Assembly (NCBI GenBank): GCA_019118245.1 | Contig: DWZJ01000006.1 | Location: forward strand, 1-54,404 | Origin: Candidatus Oscillibacter excrementigallinarum | GTDB lineage: Bacteria > Bacillota > Clostridia > Oscillospirales > Oscillospiraceae | DNA length: 54,404 nt | Direction: 5' to 3' | Part shown: positions 9,322 to 17,759 of the stretch, in pieces | Layout: every line of letters starts with the position of its first letter | Numbering within the stretch: position 1 is the first letter of the stretch | Notes under the pieces: model-generated | Told to the model about the DNA's origin: nothing | Database searches by the model: none | Seen by the model: the letters and a program-made list of their open reading frames with translations, nothing else | Program-made: the position numbers and the translations under genes

Positions 9322-11004
9322 TTACGCGGCCTTAAAGTAGGAGTTCCACCAGTACATATCCACGCCCTGGCGGTCCGGGATCATGTTCTCGGAATACCAG
9401 CAGACGGTGCCGAAGTCGCCCAGGATGATGTAGGGCACCTGGTCGTCCAGCAGGGTGCAGAAGTCGGCAAAGGCCTGGATGCTCTCCTCGCTGCCGGCGG
9501 CGGTGCTGCCCAGCCGCTCGATGATCTCGGTGCGCTCGGGGCTGTCCCACAGCAGGTAGCCGGAGACGAACTGGCTCAGCAGCGGGTGGAGATAGGACTT
9601 CTGGGTCTCCCGGCAGCAGATGTCGAAGTCGGCGCAGTTGGGGTCATTGTAGCTGGCCTCGTAGGTGGTCACGTCCATCAGAGACAGCTCCACATTGACG
9701 CCGATGGCCTTCAGGTTCTCAGAGGCGGGCAGGGCGGTGGTGTAGTAGGAGTCGGAGTCCGCGCACCACCAGCGGATGGTCTCGCCGTTGTAGCCGGAGG
9801 CGTCCAGATACTCCTTGGCCTTCTCCAGGTCCTGGCCCATGTTCTGGTTCAGGATATCGTTGTAATAGGGGCTGGAGGGCATCATGGGGCAGCCGTCCAC
9901 CTCATACTGGGTGGGGTCGGTCTTGGTGGACAGGAGGATGGAGTCTGCGTCCAGGCAGGCCCGGACGGCCCGGCGGAAGTTCACATCCTGGACGATGCTG
10001 TTGGCGTTGGCGTCGGACAGGTTGAAGATGATGGTGGGGGACCAGCCGTTCCAGTCCTTGTCGCTCCAGCAGCCGGCGTTTTCCAGCTGGGGCGCCATGG
10101 CGGTGAGGATGGAGGTGGAGTAGTCAAAGACGTTGCCGATCATGCCGTTGGCCCGGGCGGTCTGGTCGCTGGCCACGGAGCAGTAGATCTTGTCGAAATA
10201 GGCGTGCCGGGGGGCGGCGGGGCCGGTGCCGGCGATGTCGTCGGGCACGGGGACGTAGTCCTCGAACCGGGTGAGGGTCAGGTCCGTCTCCCGGTTCCAG
10301 CTCTCCAGCATATAGGGGCCGGTGCCCACGATCTCACTGTCGTCGGTGATATAGGAGTCCATGTGGGCCTGGGCGATCTCGGCGGGCATCACCTTGCAGC
10401 CGCCCTTCAGCTCACCGATGGTCAGCAGGGCGATGGGGGCCACCTCGGAGAGGGTGTACACCACCGTCATGTCGTCCTGGACCTGGGTGTCCACGATATA
10501 GTCGCCGAAGTTGGCCTGGCCGGTGGAGGAGTACACCAGGAACCGGTCGATGGAGGCCACCACGTCGTTGACGTCCACCGTGTCGCCGTTGTGGAACTTG
10601 ACGCCCTCCCGCACGGTGAGCGTCAGCCGCAGGTTGTCGTCGCTCATCTCATAGGTGCACACGCCGGGCCACACGGAGCCGTCGTCCGCCACCTGCACCG
10701 GGGACTCGTAGATGTGGTAGCCGGGGACATAGTTCTGGTTGGTGAAGAACTGGGCCGGGTCCAGGGAGTTGGTGGCGCCGTTGAAGTTCAGGCGCATGGT
10801 GCCGCCGTACTTCTCCTCCTCCGGCGTGGTGTCGGCGGCCAGGCGCTCGGCGCTGGTGCCCTCGGTGAAGGCGCTGCCGGTGGTGCCGCCGCCGTCCGGA
10901 GTCGTGGTGGTGCCGGCCTGCTGGCCGCCGCAGCCGCTCAGCGCGCCCGCCAGCAAAGCCGCAGCGGTCAGTACGCTGAGGAGCCGGCCATGGAATTTCA
11001 TCAT
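9322..11004 (-). CDS. Peptide-type ABC transporter solute-binding lipoprotein (SBP_bac_5)
   Basis: Extracytoplasmic binding protein of 560 residues that delivers substrate to the permeases encoded downstream. The signal peptide ends in a lipobox (GALSGC, Cys near residue 29), followed by a Thr/Gly linker and a typical SBP family 5 body (VREGVKFHNGDTVDVNDVVAS). The start at 11004 is placed by GGGAGG eight bases upstream; the open frame to 11097 runs into the riboswitch terminator and is not translated. As first gene behind the lysine riboswitch, this protein is the most direct candidate to bind lysine, a lysine-containing peptide or a lysine precursor. That substrate is inference. Confidence 0.92.
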   Translation of the reverse strand: MMKFHGRLLSVLTAAALLAGALSGCGGQQAGTTTTPDGGGTTGSAFTEGTSAERLAADTTPEEEKYGGTMRLNFNGATNSLDPAQFFTNQNYVPGYHIYESPVQVADDGSVWPGVCTYEMSDDNLRLTLTVREGVKFHNGDTVDVNDVVASIDRFLVYSSTGQANFGDYIVDTQVQDDMTVVYTLSEVAPIALLTIGELKGGCKVMPAEIAQAHMDSYITDDSEIVGTGPYMLESWNRETDLTLTRFEDYVPVPDDIAGTGPAAPRHAYFDKIYCSVASDQTARANGMIGNVFDYSTSILTAMAPQLENAGCWSDKDWNGWSPTIIFNLSDANANSIVQDVNFRRAVRACLDADSILLSTKTDPTQYEVDGCPMMPSSPYYNDILNQNMGQDLEKAKEYLDASGYNGETIRWWCADSDSYYTTALPASENLKAIGVNVELSLMDVTTYEASYNDPNCADFDICCRETQKSYLHPLLSQFVSGYLLWDSPERTEIIERLGSTAAGSEESIQAFADFCTLLDDQVPYIILGDFGTVCWYSENMIPDRQGVDMYWWNSYFKAA

Positions 11005-11032
11005 AATTGGGGCCTCCCTCTCTTCAAATCTG

Positions 11033-11083
11033 CAAAATAAAACTGCCATGAGAATCCCCTGAACCGAGGAACATCCATGGCAG
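11033..11083 (-). terminator. Riboswitch expression-platform terminator
   Basis: On the minus-strand transcript the stem CTGCCATG...CATGGCAG (with an inner TCCTC/GGGGA helix) is followed by TTTTATTTT. It lies between the lysine aptamer and the binding-protein gene, where a transcription-off switch would place its terminator. Confidence 0.88.
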
Positions 11084-11111
11084 GATACGGACGGCAAGGC
11101 CCGTAAGCACA

Positions 11112-11284
11112 GTCAATGATAACGCTCCACAAGGTTTTGTGGCAGTCTGGGGGATATTCTCCCACAGCCCAGGCAACCGTCCGCAGGGGGCATCGGACGG
11201 CCCTTCGGCGGCAGCGCCTTTCTCCGAAGGATTGCCTGTCCTGTTGCTCGGATACTCTTCACGACCGCGCCTCTACCATTGATC
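11112..11284 (-). promoter_or_regulatory. Lysine riboswitch (L-box)
   Basis: The minus-strand RNA shows the conserved L-box blocks in order: AGAGGCGCGGTCGTGAAGAG with the AGTA turn, GGAGAAAGGCGC, GCCGAAGGGC, CTGGGCTGTGGGA..TCCCCCAG (P5), GACTGCC and GTGGAGCG. The closing P1 helix pairs 11274-11284 with 11112-11122. At about 173 nt it matches the class size. A terminator follows at 11033-11083, so lysine binding should end transcription of the five-gene ABC importer. Confidence 0.95.
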
Positions 11285-11332
11285 TATTCTGACCGGCCCA
11301 AAAACGAGCCGGAACCATATAAATCGGCAATT

Positions 11333-11361
11333 ATTCTATCAAAACTTATACGGTGTGTCAA
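11333..11361 (-). promoter_or_regulatory. Consensus promoter of the lysine-riboswitch operon
   Basis: On the minus strand TTGACA (11356-11361) and TAGAAT (11333-11338) are separated by exactly 17 bases. The expected transcript start, near 11326, lies about 40 bases upstream of riboswitch P1. Confidence 0.88.
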
Positions 11362-11440
11362 TATAGGGGCACAAATATTTTAATAGAGGATGCCATGGAA
11401 AGGGGGATGGCGGAGGCCGGAATTTGTGCAAAAAGAGGCG

Positions 11441-11469
11441 TTGCATTTTGCGGGCGCACGTGCTATTCT
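11441..11469 (+). promoter_or_regulatory. Promoter of the alanine-dehydrogenase-like gene
   Basis: TTGCAT (11441-11446) and TATTCT (11464-11469) are 17 bases apart on the plus strand, 65 bases before the start codon. It is divergent from the riboswitch promoter. Nothing else recognisable lies in 11362-11440. Confidence 0.65.
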
Positions 11470-11533
11470 GTAGCCATCATAGGGCGGCCGGCCTGGAAGG
11501 GGGCGGCGCCCGGAAAAGGCAGATGGAAACGTC

Positions 11534-12700
11534 ATGATTTTTGGTATCCTGAAAGACATCAAGGAAGAGGAATTCCGGGTGATCTGCACCCCCATGGAGG
11601 TCCACAGCATCCGCGCCGCCGGACACGAGGTCTGGGCCCAGCACGACTGCGGCAAGCTGGCCGGCTTCCCGGACGAGGCCTACGCCGCCGCCGGCGCCCG
11701 GATCGTGGAGACGGCTGAGGAAATGTACGCCGGCTGCGACATGGTGGCCAAGGTAAAGGAGTTCACCCCCGCCGAGTGCGCCATGATGCACCCGGGCCAG
11801 ATCGTGCTGGGCTGCATCCACCCCGCCGCCCACCCGGAGGAGGTGGACGCCCTGCTGAAGAGCAAGTGCATCGCCTTCACGGCGGAGGACTCTCACCGGT
11901 ACGGCTCCCCCAACTGCGAGGCCGCCGGCAAGGAGGGCGCCCTGCTGGGACTGGAGTCCATGCTGACCGTCAACGGCGGCAAGGGCAAGTACGTGGGCGG
12001 CTTCGCCGGCGCTCCGGGCATGAACGTGCTGATCCTGGGCGGCGGCACCGTGGGCCAGGCGGCATTGCAGGTGCTCCACGCCCTGGGGGCCAAGTGCACG
12101 GTGATGGACATCAACGTGGGCATCCTCCGCACCCTGTCCAACCAGTACCAGGGCACCATCGACACCATGTTCTGCAACCAGGAGACCATTGCCTCCGTGC
12201 TGCCCCAGACGGACATGGTGCTCAACTGCGTCAAGTGGCCCAAGGAGCGCACCGACTTCCTGATCACGAAGGAGATGCTGAAGCTGATGGAGCCCGGCTC
12301 CGTGCTGGTGGACATCTCCAACGACGATCCCGGCGCCATCGAGTCCAGCCACGAGACCCACTTCGACAACCCCCGGTACGTGGTCAACGGCGTGGTCCAC
12401 TACTGCGTCAGCAACATCCCCAGCGCGGTGGCCAACTCCACCTCTGTTGCCTATGCCGCCGAGATGCTGCCCTTCATTTTGAGCATCCTCAACAACGGCG
12501 TGGCGGAGTGCTGCGCGCGGGACGGCTTCTACCGCCGGAGTCTGACAGTGTATGAGGGCTACCTGACCCACGAGGAGACCAGCGCCATCCAGAACAAGCC
12601 CTGGATCCGCCCGGAGGACATCCTGGGCATCGCGGACCGGAAGCTGGACATGGCGCCCCCCGCCACCGTCACCCGCTCCACCCTGTTTTACGAGAAGTGA
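11534..12700 (+). CDS. Alanine dehydrogenase / PNT-family amino-acid dehydrogenase
   Basis: The 388-residue protein has the N-terminal AlaDh/PNT fold (MIFGILKDIKEEEFRVICTP; KVKE; GCIHPAAHPE with the catalytic-type His), a Rossmann NAD(P) site VLILGGGTVG near residue 170, and the family's VVNGVVHYCVSNIPSAV motif. Classical Ald makes pyruvate and ammonia from alanine. This protein is divergent in several stretches, and relatives in the superfamily act on lysine (saccharopine dehydrogenase) or on ornithine/lysine with pyruvate (carboxyethylornithine synthase), so substrate should not be assumed. Its divergent position beside a lysine-regulated importer makes a basic amino acid worth considering. 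Confidence 0.8.
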   Translation: MIFGILKDIKEEEFRVICTPMEVHSIRAAGHEVWAQHDCGKLAGFPDEAYAAAGARIVETAEEMYAGCDMVAKVKEFTPAECAMMHPGQIVLGCIHPAAHPEEVDALLKSKCIAFTAEDSHRYGSPNCEAAGKEGALLGLESMLTVNGGKGKYVGGFAGAPGMNVLILGGGTVGQAALQVLHALGAKCTVMDINVGILRTLSNQYQGTIDTMFCNQETIASVLPQTDMVLNCVKWPKERTDFLITKEMLKLMEPGSVLVDISNDDPGAIESSHETHFDNPRYVVNGVVHYCVSNIPSAVANSTSVAYAAEMLPFILSILNNGVAECCARDGFYRRSLTVYEGYLTHEETSAIQNKPWIRPEDILGIADRKLDMAPPATVTRSTLFYEK

Positions 12701-12723
12701 TCCCCAGCGGAAAATCAAAGCCG

Positions 12724-12765
12724 ATCCCCCGGACACAGGAGACATCCTGCGTCCGGGGGATTTTT
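12724..12765. terminator. Terminator between the dehydrogenase and MATE genes
   Basis: Stem ATCCCCCGGAC / GTCCGGGGGAT with a 16-base loop, followed by TTTTT on the plus strand. It lies between convergent genes and may serve both. Confidence 0.88.
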
Positions 12766-12781
12766 GTGGGGGGATTGTGCC

Positions 12782-14143
12782 CTACGCCCGGGGGGCGCCC
12801 TCCCAGGAGAGCAGCCGCTGCTTCCGGAGAAGGTAGTACAGGAAGCCGGTGATGTCCGCCAGGGCCCAGCCGATGGGCACGGACCACCAGATGCCCGTCA
12901 CCCCGAAGAAGGGGATGGCGGAGAGGGCGTAGGCCAGGGCCACCCGGGTGCCCAGGGAGATGACGGTGAGCACCACGCTCATGCCGGGCCGGCCCAGGGC
13001 CCGGTACAGACCGTACAGCAGGAACAGGCAGCCGATGCCGCAGTAGAAGGCCCCCTCGATGCGCAGGTACCGGGCGCCCTCGGCGATGATGGCGGTTTCC
13101 GTGCCTTCCACGAACAGGGCCATCAGGGGCCGGGCAAAGACCCACACCAAGGCGGAGATCACCACGGAGAAGGCCACCGCCGCCAGGACCGCGCCCTTCA
13201 GGCCCTTCCGGATGCGGTCCTCCCGCTGGGCGCCGTAGTTCTGAGCGATGAAGGTGGAGAAGGCGTTGCCGAACTCCTGCACCGGCAGGTAGGCGAAGGC
13301 GTCGATCTTCACCGCCGCGGCGAAGGCGGCCATCACCGTGCTGCCGAAGCTGTTCACCAGGCCCTGGACCATCAGGATGCCCAGGTTCATCACCGACTGC
13401 TGGACGCAGGTGAGGAGAGAGTAGCTGCCGATCTCCCGGACCCGGGCCCAGCGGATGGGCGGGGCCCCCCGGCGGGGCCGCAGCTGGGGACAGCGGAGCA
13501 GGGCGAAGAGCCCCAGGCCCAGGCCGGAGACGTACTGGGAGATCACCGTGGCCTCCGCAGCGCCGGCCACGCCCCACCGGAGGCCCACGACGAACCACAG
13601 GTCCAGGCCGATGTTCAGCAGGGCGGAGGCCGCCAGGAAGAGCAGGGGCGTCACCGAGTCCCCCACCGCCCGGAGGTAGCAGGCGAAGTAGTTGTAGAGG
13701 AACGTGCCGGCGATGCCCCAGAAGATCACCGCCAGGTACTCCCGCATCAGGGCCCAGATGGCCGCGTCCGACACCCGGAGAAAGACCTGGATGCCGTCCA
13801 GGCACAGGAAGGCCAGAACATTCAGCACCACCGTCAGGGCGGCGATGAGGACAAAGGAGGCCCGGGCGCTCTCCCGCAAAGCCGCCTCGTCCCGCTGGCC
13901 GAAGCGGATGGAGAACACCGCCCCGCTGCCCATACAGAGCCCCAGCAGAATGGAGGTGAGAAAGGTCATCAGCGTGAAGGAGGAGCCCACCGCCGCCAGG
14001 GCGTCGGGCCCCAGGTACCAGCTGACGATCAGCGTGTCCGCCACGTTGTAGCATTGCTGCAGCAGGTTCCCCAGGATCATGGGCACCGCGAACAGCAGCA
14101 TGGAGCGCATCACCGGCCCCTGAGTCAAATCCCGGTGTTTCAT
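12782..14143 (-). CDS. MATE-family multidrug/cation efflux protein
   Basis: Membrane antiporter of 453 residues with about 12 hydrophobic helices in two similar halves. The N-terminal sequence (LTQGPVMRSMLLFAVPMILGNLLQQCYNVADTLIV, here in part) is characteristic of the NorM/DinF branch, in which Na+ or H+ entry drives drug export. The start ATG at 14143 is followed by the typical MKHRDLTQGP segment. It is convergent with the dehydrogenase gene and divergent from the Lrp-type regulator, which might control it. Substrate is unknown. Confidence 0.9.
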   Translation of the reverse strand: MKHRDLTQGPVMRSMLLFAVPMILGNLLQQCYNVADTLIVSWYLGPDALAAVGSSFTLMTFLTSILLGLCMGSGAVFSIRFGQRDEAALRESARASFVLIAALTVVLNVLAFLCLDGIQVFLRVSDAAIWALMREYLAVIFWGIAGTFLYNYFACYLRAVGDSVTPLLFLAASALLNIGLDLWFVVGLRWGVAGAAEATVISQYVSGLGLGLFALLRCPQLRPRRGAPPIRWARVREIGSYSLLTCVQQSVMNLGILMVQGLVNSFGSTVMAAFAAAVKIDAFAYLPVQEFGNAFSTFIAQNYGAQREDRIRKGLKGAVLAAVAFSVVISALVWVFARPLMALFVEGTETAIIAEGARYLRIEGAFYCGIGCLFLLYGLYRALGRPGMSVVLTVISLGTRVALAYALSAIPFFGVTGIWWSVPIGWALADITGFLYYLLRKQRLLSWEGAPRA

Positions 14144-14223
14144 GACATCACATCCAAAATGAAAGTTATAGCTTACGTTTTGAAATTATTGTAGCAACGG
14201 CGGAGAATAAAGTCAAGACGCGG

Positions 14224-14252
14224 TTTACATTTCGGCGGCCAGGCCCTATAAT
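14224..14252 (+). promoter_or_regulatory. Promoter of the Lrp/AsnC gene
   Basis: TTTACA (14224-14229), a 17-base spacer and a perfect TATAAT (14247-14252), 30 bases before the GTG start. No terminator was seen before vanR, so this promoter may also read into the van genes. Confidence 0.82.
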
Positions 14253-14282
14253 GGACAAAAGGCCATGAAAGGGGGAGACGCC

Positions 14283-14741
14283 GTGTTTCTGGAGGGATTG
14301 GACGCCCTGGACCAGAGGATCGTCCGGCTGCTGATCGAAAACGCCCGGGCCTCATACTCGGAGATCGGGGAGCGGGTGGGCATCTCCCGGGTGGCGGTGA
14401 AGGCCCGCATCCAGGCGCTGGAGCAGCGGGGGATCATCGAGGAGTACACCACCATCATCAATCCCCAGAGGATCAGCGGGGCGGTGTCCTGCTATTTTGA
14501 GATCGAGACCCTGCCGGAGACCCTGGGGTCGGTAACGGAGATCCTACGGCAAAACGAGACCATCACCCAGATCTACCGGGTCACCGGCCGGGACAAGCTC
14601 CATGTCCACGCGGTGGCCGCCTCCGGTGAGGAGATGGAGCGGCTGATGGCGGAGGTCATCGACCCCCTGCCTGGGGTGGTCCGGTGCGACTGCAACATCA
14701 TCCTGTCCCGGATCAAGGACATCAAGGGCCTGCGGCTGTGA
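14283..14741 (+). CDS. Lrp/AsnC-family transcriptional regulator
   Basis: The 152-residue protein has an N-terminal AsnC helix-turn-helix (LDALDQRIVRLLIENARAS; SEIGERVGISRVAVKARI) and a C-terminal RAM ligand-binding/oligomerisation domain. Such proteins sense amino acids and control amino-acid metabolism or export. I prefer the GTG at 14283 because AAGGGGGAG lies six bases upstream; an ATG at 14265 overlaps that RBS. It is divergent from the MATE gene and 46 bases ahead of vanR on the same strand, but its targets cannot be read from the sequence. Confidence 0.88.
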   Translation: MFLEGLDALDQRIVRLLIENARASYSEIGERVGISRVAVKARIQALEQRGIIEEYTTIINPQRISGAVSCYFEIETLPETLGSVTEILRQNETITQIYRVTGRDKLHVHAVAASGEEMERLMAEVIDPLPGVVRCDCNIILSRIKDIKGLRL

Positions 14742-14787
14742 GGCCCAGGTCCCCGCGCCAGAAGATTTTTGGAGAGAGGCGGCAGAC

Positions 14788-15483
14788 ATGAGCACAGATA
14801 TTCTGGTGGTGGACGACGAGACCGCCATCGCGGACCTGGTGGAGATCTGTCTGAAAAACGAGGGCTACACCGTCCACAAATTCTACAACGGCACCGAGGC
14901 CCTGGCCTGCGTCCGGCGCCAGCACCTGGATCTGGCCATCCTGGACGTGATGCTGCCGGACGTGGACGGCTTCACCCTGTGCCAGCGGATCCGGGAGGAG
15001 CATTTGTTCCCCATCCTCATGCTCACCGCCAAGGTGGAGGATATGGACAAAATCATGGGGCTGACCCTGGGGGCGGACGACTATATCACCAAGCCCTTCA
15101 ACCCCCTGGAGCTGGTGGCCCGGGTCAAGACCCAGCTGCGGCGCTACACCCGGTACAACACCGGGGAGGCCCCGCCCCAGGAGGTCACGGAGTACGACTT
15201 CCGGGGGCTCCAGATCTCCAGGGCCACCCACAAGTGCGTGCTGTTCGGGGAGGAGCTGGCGCTGACGCCCCTGGAGTTCGCCATCCTGTGGTATCTCTGT
15301 GAGCGGCGGGGGAACGTGGTGTCCAGCGAGGAGCTGTTCGAGGCCGTGTGGGGCGAGAAGTACATGGACAGCAACAACACCGTCATGAGCCATATCGCCC
15401 GGCTGCGGGAGAAGATGCACGAGCCCAGCCGCAGGCCGAAATTCATCAAGACTGTCTGGGGGGTGGGGTATACCATTGAGTAA
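14788..15483 (+). CDS. vanR: VanR-type response regulator (OmpR/PhoB family)
   Basis: The 231-residue protein has a receiver domain (acidic pocket DDE near residues 9-11, phospho-acceptor Asp in AILDVMLPDVDGF, switch Thr in LTAK, Lys in ITKPF) and a C-terminal winged-helix DNA-binding domain ending in KTVWGVGYTIE. It overlaps the sensor kinase gene by eight bases and heads a vanG-type cluster, so it most likely activates vanG-vanXY-vanT in response to cell-wall stress from glycopeptides. The RBS GGAGAGAGG is well spaced. Confidence 0.88.
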   Translation: MSTDILVVDDETAIADLVEICLKNEGYTVHKFYNGTEALACVRRQHLDLAILDVMLPDVDGFTLCQRIREEHLFPILMLTAKVEDMDKIMGLTLGADDYITKPFNPLELVARVKTQLRRYTRYNTGEAPPQEVTEYDFRGLQISRATHKCVLFGEELALTPLEFAILWYLCERRGNVVSSEELFEAVWGEKYMDSNNTVMSHIARLREKMHEPSRRPKFIKTVWGVGYTIE

Positions 15484-16588
15484 GCGGAGAGAACGGACAG
15501 CGCTGTCGGAGCGGAGCCGCAGCCGGGCCCTTAGGACCTGGGGCCTCTATCTGCTGGCCCTGACCGCCTGGGTGACGGTGGTGCTGCTGTTGGCCTTTCT
15601 GGGGTATCTGGTGTGCAGCGCCATCACCTGGTACGATCCCCTCAATCCGGTCTACCAGTTTTTGAACTGGGTGCGGGACTACTTCTTCTTCGTGTGCATC
15701 CTGGTGGTGCTGGCGGGCTGGGTGGTCATCAGCTACTTTTTCATCACCCGGCCGGTGGAGCAGCTGGAGGAGCTGGCCGCCGCGGCGGGCCGTCTGGCAT
15801 CCCCCGAAGAGGAGCCCATCCACCTGTCGGCGGGCCTGGGGGATGTGGAAGTCCAACTGAACGCCGCCCGGGAGCGGGCGCTGCGGGACGCCCGGGCCGC
15901 CAAGGAGGCGGAGCAGCGGAAAAGCGATCTGGTGGTCTATCTGGCCCACGACCTGAAGACGCCCCTCACCAGCGTCATCGGCTATCTGACCCTGCTGCGG
16001 GACGAGCCCCAGCTCTCGCCGGAGCTGCGGGGGCGGTACACGGGCATCGCCCTGGACAAGGCGGAGCGGCTGGAGGACCTGATCAACGAGTTCTTCGACA
16101 TCACCCGCTTCAACCTCACCCACCTGGAGCTGGAGAAGCGGTCCACGGACCTGACGCGGATGCTCCAGCAGGTGGTGAGCGAGTTCCAGCCCATGCTGGC
16201 GGAGGCGGACCTGACCTGCCGCCTGGACCTGCCGGAGAAGCTGATGTGCCCCTGCGACGGGGAGAAGCTCTCCCGGGTGTTCGACAACCTGCTGCGCAAC
16301 GCCTCCCACTACAGCCTCCCCGGCACGGAGGTGCGCATCACCGGCGGCCGAGACGGGGACACCATCACTCTGACCTTTGTCAACGCCGGAAAGACCATCC
16401 CCCAGGAGAAGCTGGACCGCATCTTCGAGCAGTTCTTCCGGCTGGACAGCGCCCGGGCCACCCGCACGGGGGGCGCCGGGCTGGGCCTGGCCATCGCCAA
16501 GGAGATCGTGGAGCTCCACGGCGGCACCATCCGGGCGGAGAGCGCCGACGACACCGTGACCTTTACCGTGACCCTTCCGGCGTCGTAA
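15476..16588 (+). CDS. vanS: VanS-type sensor histidine kinase
   Basis: Membrane kinase of 370 residues with two transmembrane helices (about 18-48 and 62-85) flanking a very short external loop, as in VanS-B/G-like sensors. A HAMP-like linker follows. The H box is VVYLAHDLKTPLTSVIGYL, the N box VFDNLLRNASHYS, and the G box GGAGLGLAIAKEI. It starts at a TTG within the end of vanR, with a G-rich RBS upstream. It should phosphorylate the neighbouring response regulator. The ligand, glycopeptide or wall intermediate, is not shown by the sequence. Confidence 0.87.
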   Translation: MSKRRERTALSERSRSRALRTWGLYLLALTAWVTVVLLLAFLGYLVCSAITWYDPLNPVYQFLNWVRDYFFFVCILVVLAGWVVISYFFITRPVEQLEELAAAAGRLASPEEEPIHLSAGLGDVEVQLNAARERALRDARAAKEAEQRKSDLVVYLAHDLKTPLTSVIGYLTLLRDEPQLSPELRGRYTGIALDKAERLEDLINEFFDITRFNLTHLELEKRSTDLTRMLQQVVSEFQPMLAEADLTCRLDLPEKLMCPCDGEKLSRVFDNLLRNASHYSLPGTEVRITGGRDGDTITLTFVNAGKTIPQEKLDRIFEQFFRLDSARATRTGGAGLGLAIAKEIVELHGGTIRAESADDTVTFTVTLPAS

Positions 16589-16594
16589 GAAAAT

Positions 16595-16695
16595 CACAAG
16601 AACTTCACAATGGGTTTGCAGGAACTCCGCAGGAAAACCTGAAAACAAAAACCGCCGTGTTCTGGTACGATCCTCGTATCAAGCAAGGCGGTTTT
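16595..16695 (+). promoter_or_regulatory. vanG control region: repeated half-sites and a leader hairpin
   Basis: TCACAAG and TTCACAA (16594-16610) resemble tandem half-sites for an OmpR-type regulator. Farther down, AAAACCGCC (16648-16656) pairs perfectly with GGCGGTTTT (16687-16695), with an inner TACGA/TCGTA helix. The only TAnnnT -10-like element, TACGAT at 16666-16671, has no -35 and lies inside the hairpin. Both an activator-dependent promoter and an attenuator are possible. Confidence 0.5.
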
Positions 16696-16718
16696 CGCCA
16701 TTTCAGGAGGTCGATTCC

Positions 16719-17759
16719 ATGCAGACGATTTTGGTGCTGTTCGGCGGGTGCTCCACCGAATACGAGGTGTCCCTGCAGTCCGCCCACGGCGTGCTGAGCC
16801 ATCTGGACCGGAGCCGGTTCACGCCCCTGACGGTGGGCATCACCCGGGAGGGCCGCTGGCTGCGGTACGGCGGGCCCCTGTCCGGCTTGGAGACCGGGGA
16901 CTGGGCGTCCCGGCCGGACTGTGTGCCCTGCGCCCTGTCCCTGGACCGGGGGGACCGGCGGCTGCTGTGGCTGGATGGGTCCGGCAGGAGCGAGGGATTT
17001 GACGCGGCGTTCCCCATCCTCCACGGCAAGAACGGGGAGGACGGCACCGTCCAGGGCCTGCTGGAGCTGATGGACGTGCCCGTCGTGGGCTGCGGGGCCC
17101 TGTCCAGCGCACTGTGCATGGACAAGGACCGGGCCCACAAGCTGGCGGCCCTGGCGGGGGTGCGGGTGCCCCGGAGCCGCCTGTTCCGCCGGGGCGCCGT
17201 CCTGCCCCAGATGGCCCAGGCGGCGGAGGAGCTGGGCTATCCCCTGTTCGTGAAGCCCGTGCGGGCCGGGTCCTCCTTCGGCATCTCCAAGGTGAACGCC
17301 CCCGACCAGCTGCCCGCCGCTGTCTGGACAGCCTTTGCCCACGACCGGGAGATCCTGCTGGAGGAGGCCGTCCCCGGCTTTGAGGTGGGCTGCGCCGTTA
17401 TGGGCAGCGACGAGCTGACCGTGGGCGCGGTGGACGAGATCGAACTTGCAGACGGTTTTTTCGACTACACGGAGAAGTACAGCCTGATCACCTCCCGCAT
17501 CCACTGCCCGGCCCGCATCTCCCCGGAGAAGGCGGCGGAGATCCAGGAGGCTGCCAAGGCCGTCTACCGAGCGCTGGACTGCCGGGTGTTCGCCCGGGTG
17601 GACCTGTTCCTGACGCCCTGGGGGGAGATCGTCTTCAACGAGGTGAACACCATCCCCGGCTTCACCGCCCACAGCCGCTACCCCGGCATGATGGCCGCCG
17701 CGGGCTGGGACTTCAGCCGCCTCATCACCCGCCTGATCGAATTGGGGGTGGGTGCATGA
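16719..17759 (+). CDS. vanG: VanG-type D-alanine:D-serine ligase
   Basis: ATP-grasp ligase of 346 residues. It has the Ddl motif GGCSTEYEVSLQSA at the N-terminus, an ILHGKNGEDGTVQGLLE motif and a metal-binding FNEVNTIPGF near the C-terminus. The omega-loop reads FFDYTEKYSLITSRIH, the EKY form seen in D-Ala-D-Ser ligases of the VanC/E/G group rather than the VanA/B D-lactate type. A product ending in D-Ala-D-Ser lowers vancomycin affinity. GGAGG precedes the ATG, and the stop overlaps the vanXY start (ATGA). The surrounding genes confirm the VanG type. Confidence 0.92.
   Translation: MQTILVLFGGCSTEYEVSLQSAHGVLSHLDRSRFTPLTVGITREGRWLRYGGPLSGLETGDWASRPDCVPCALSLDRGDRRLLWLDGSGRSEGFDAAFPILHGKNGEDGTVQGLLELMDVPVVGCGALSSALCMDKDRAHKLAALAGVRVPRSRLFRRGAVLPQMAQAAEELGYPLFVKPVRAGSSFGISKVNAPDQLPAAVWTAFAHDREILLEEAVPGFEVGCAVMGSDELTVGAVDEIELADGFFDYTEKYSLITSRIHCPARISPEKAAEIQEAAKAVYRALDCRVFARVDLFLTPWGEIVFNEVNTIPGFTAHSRYPGMMAAAGWDFSRLITRLIELGVGA

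Noticed and set aside
9034-11040. Plus-strand frame of 668 codons opposite the binding-protein gene
   Set aside because: Gly/Val/His-rich shadow of the SBP and permease genes.
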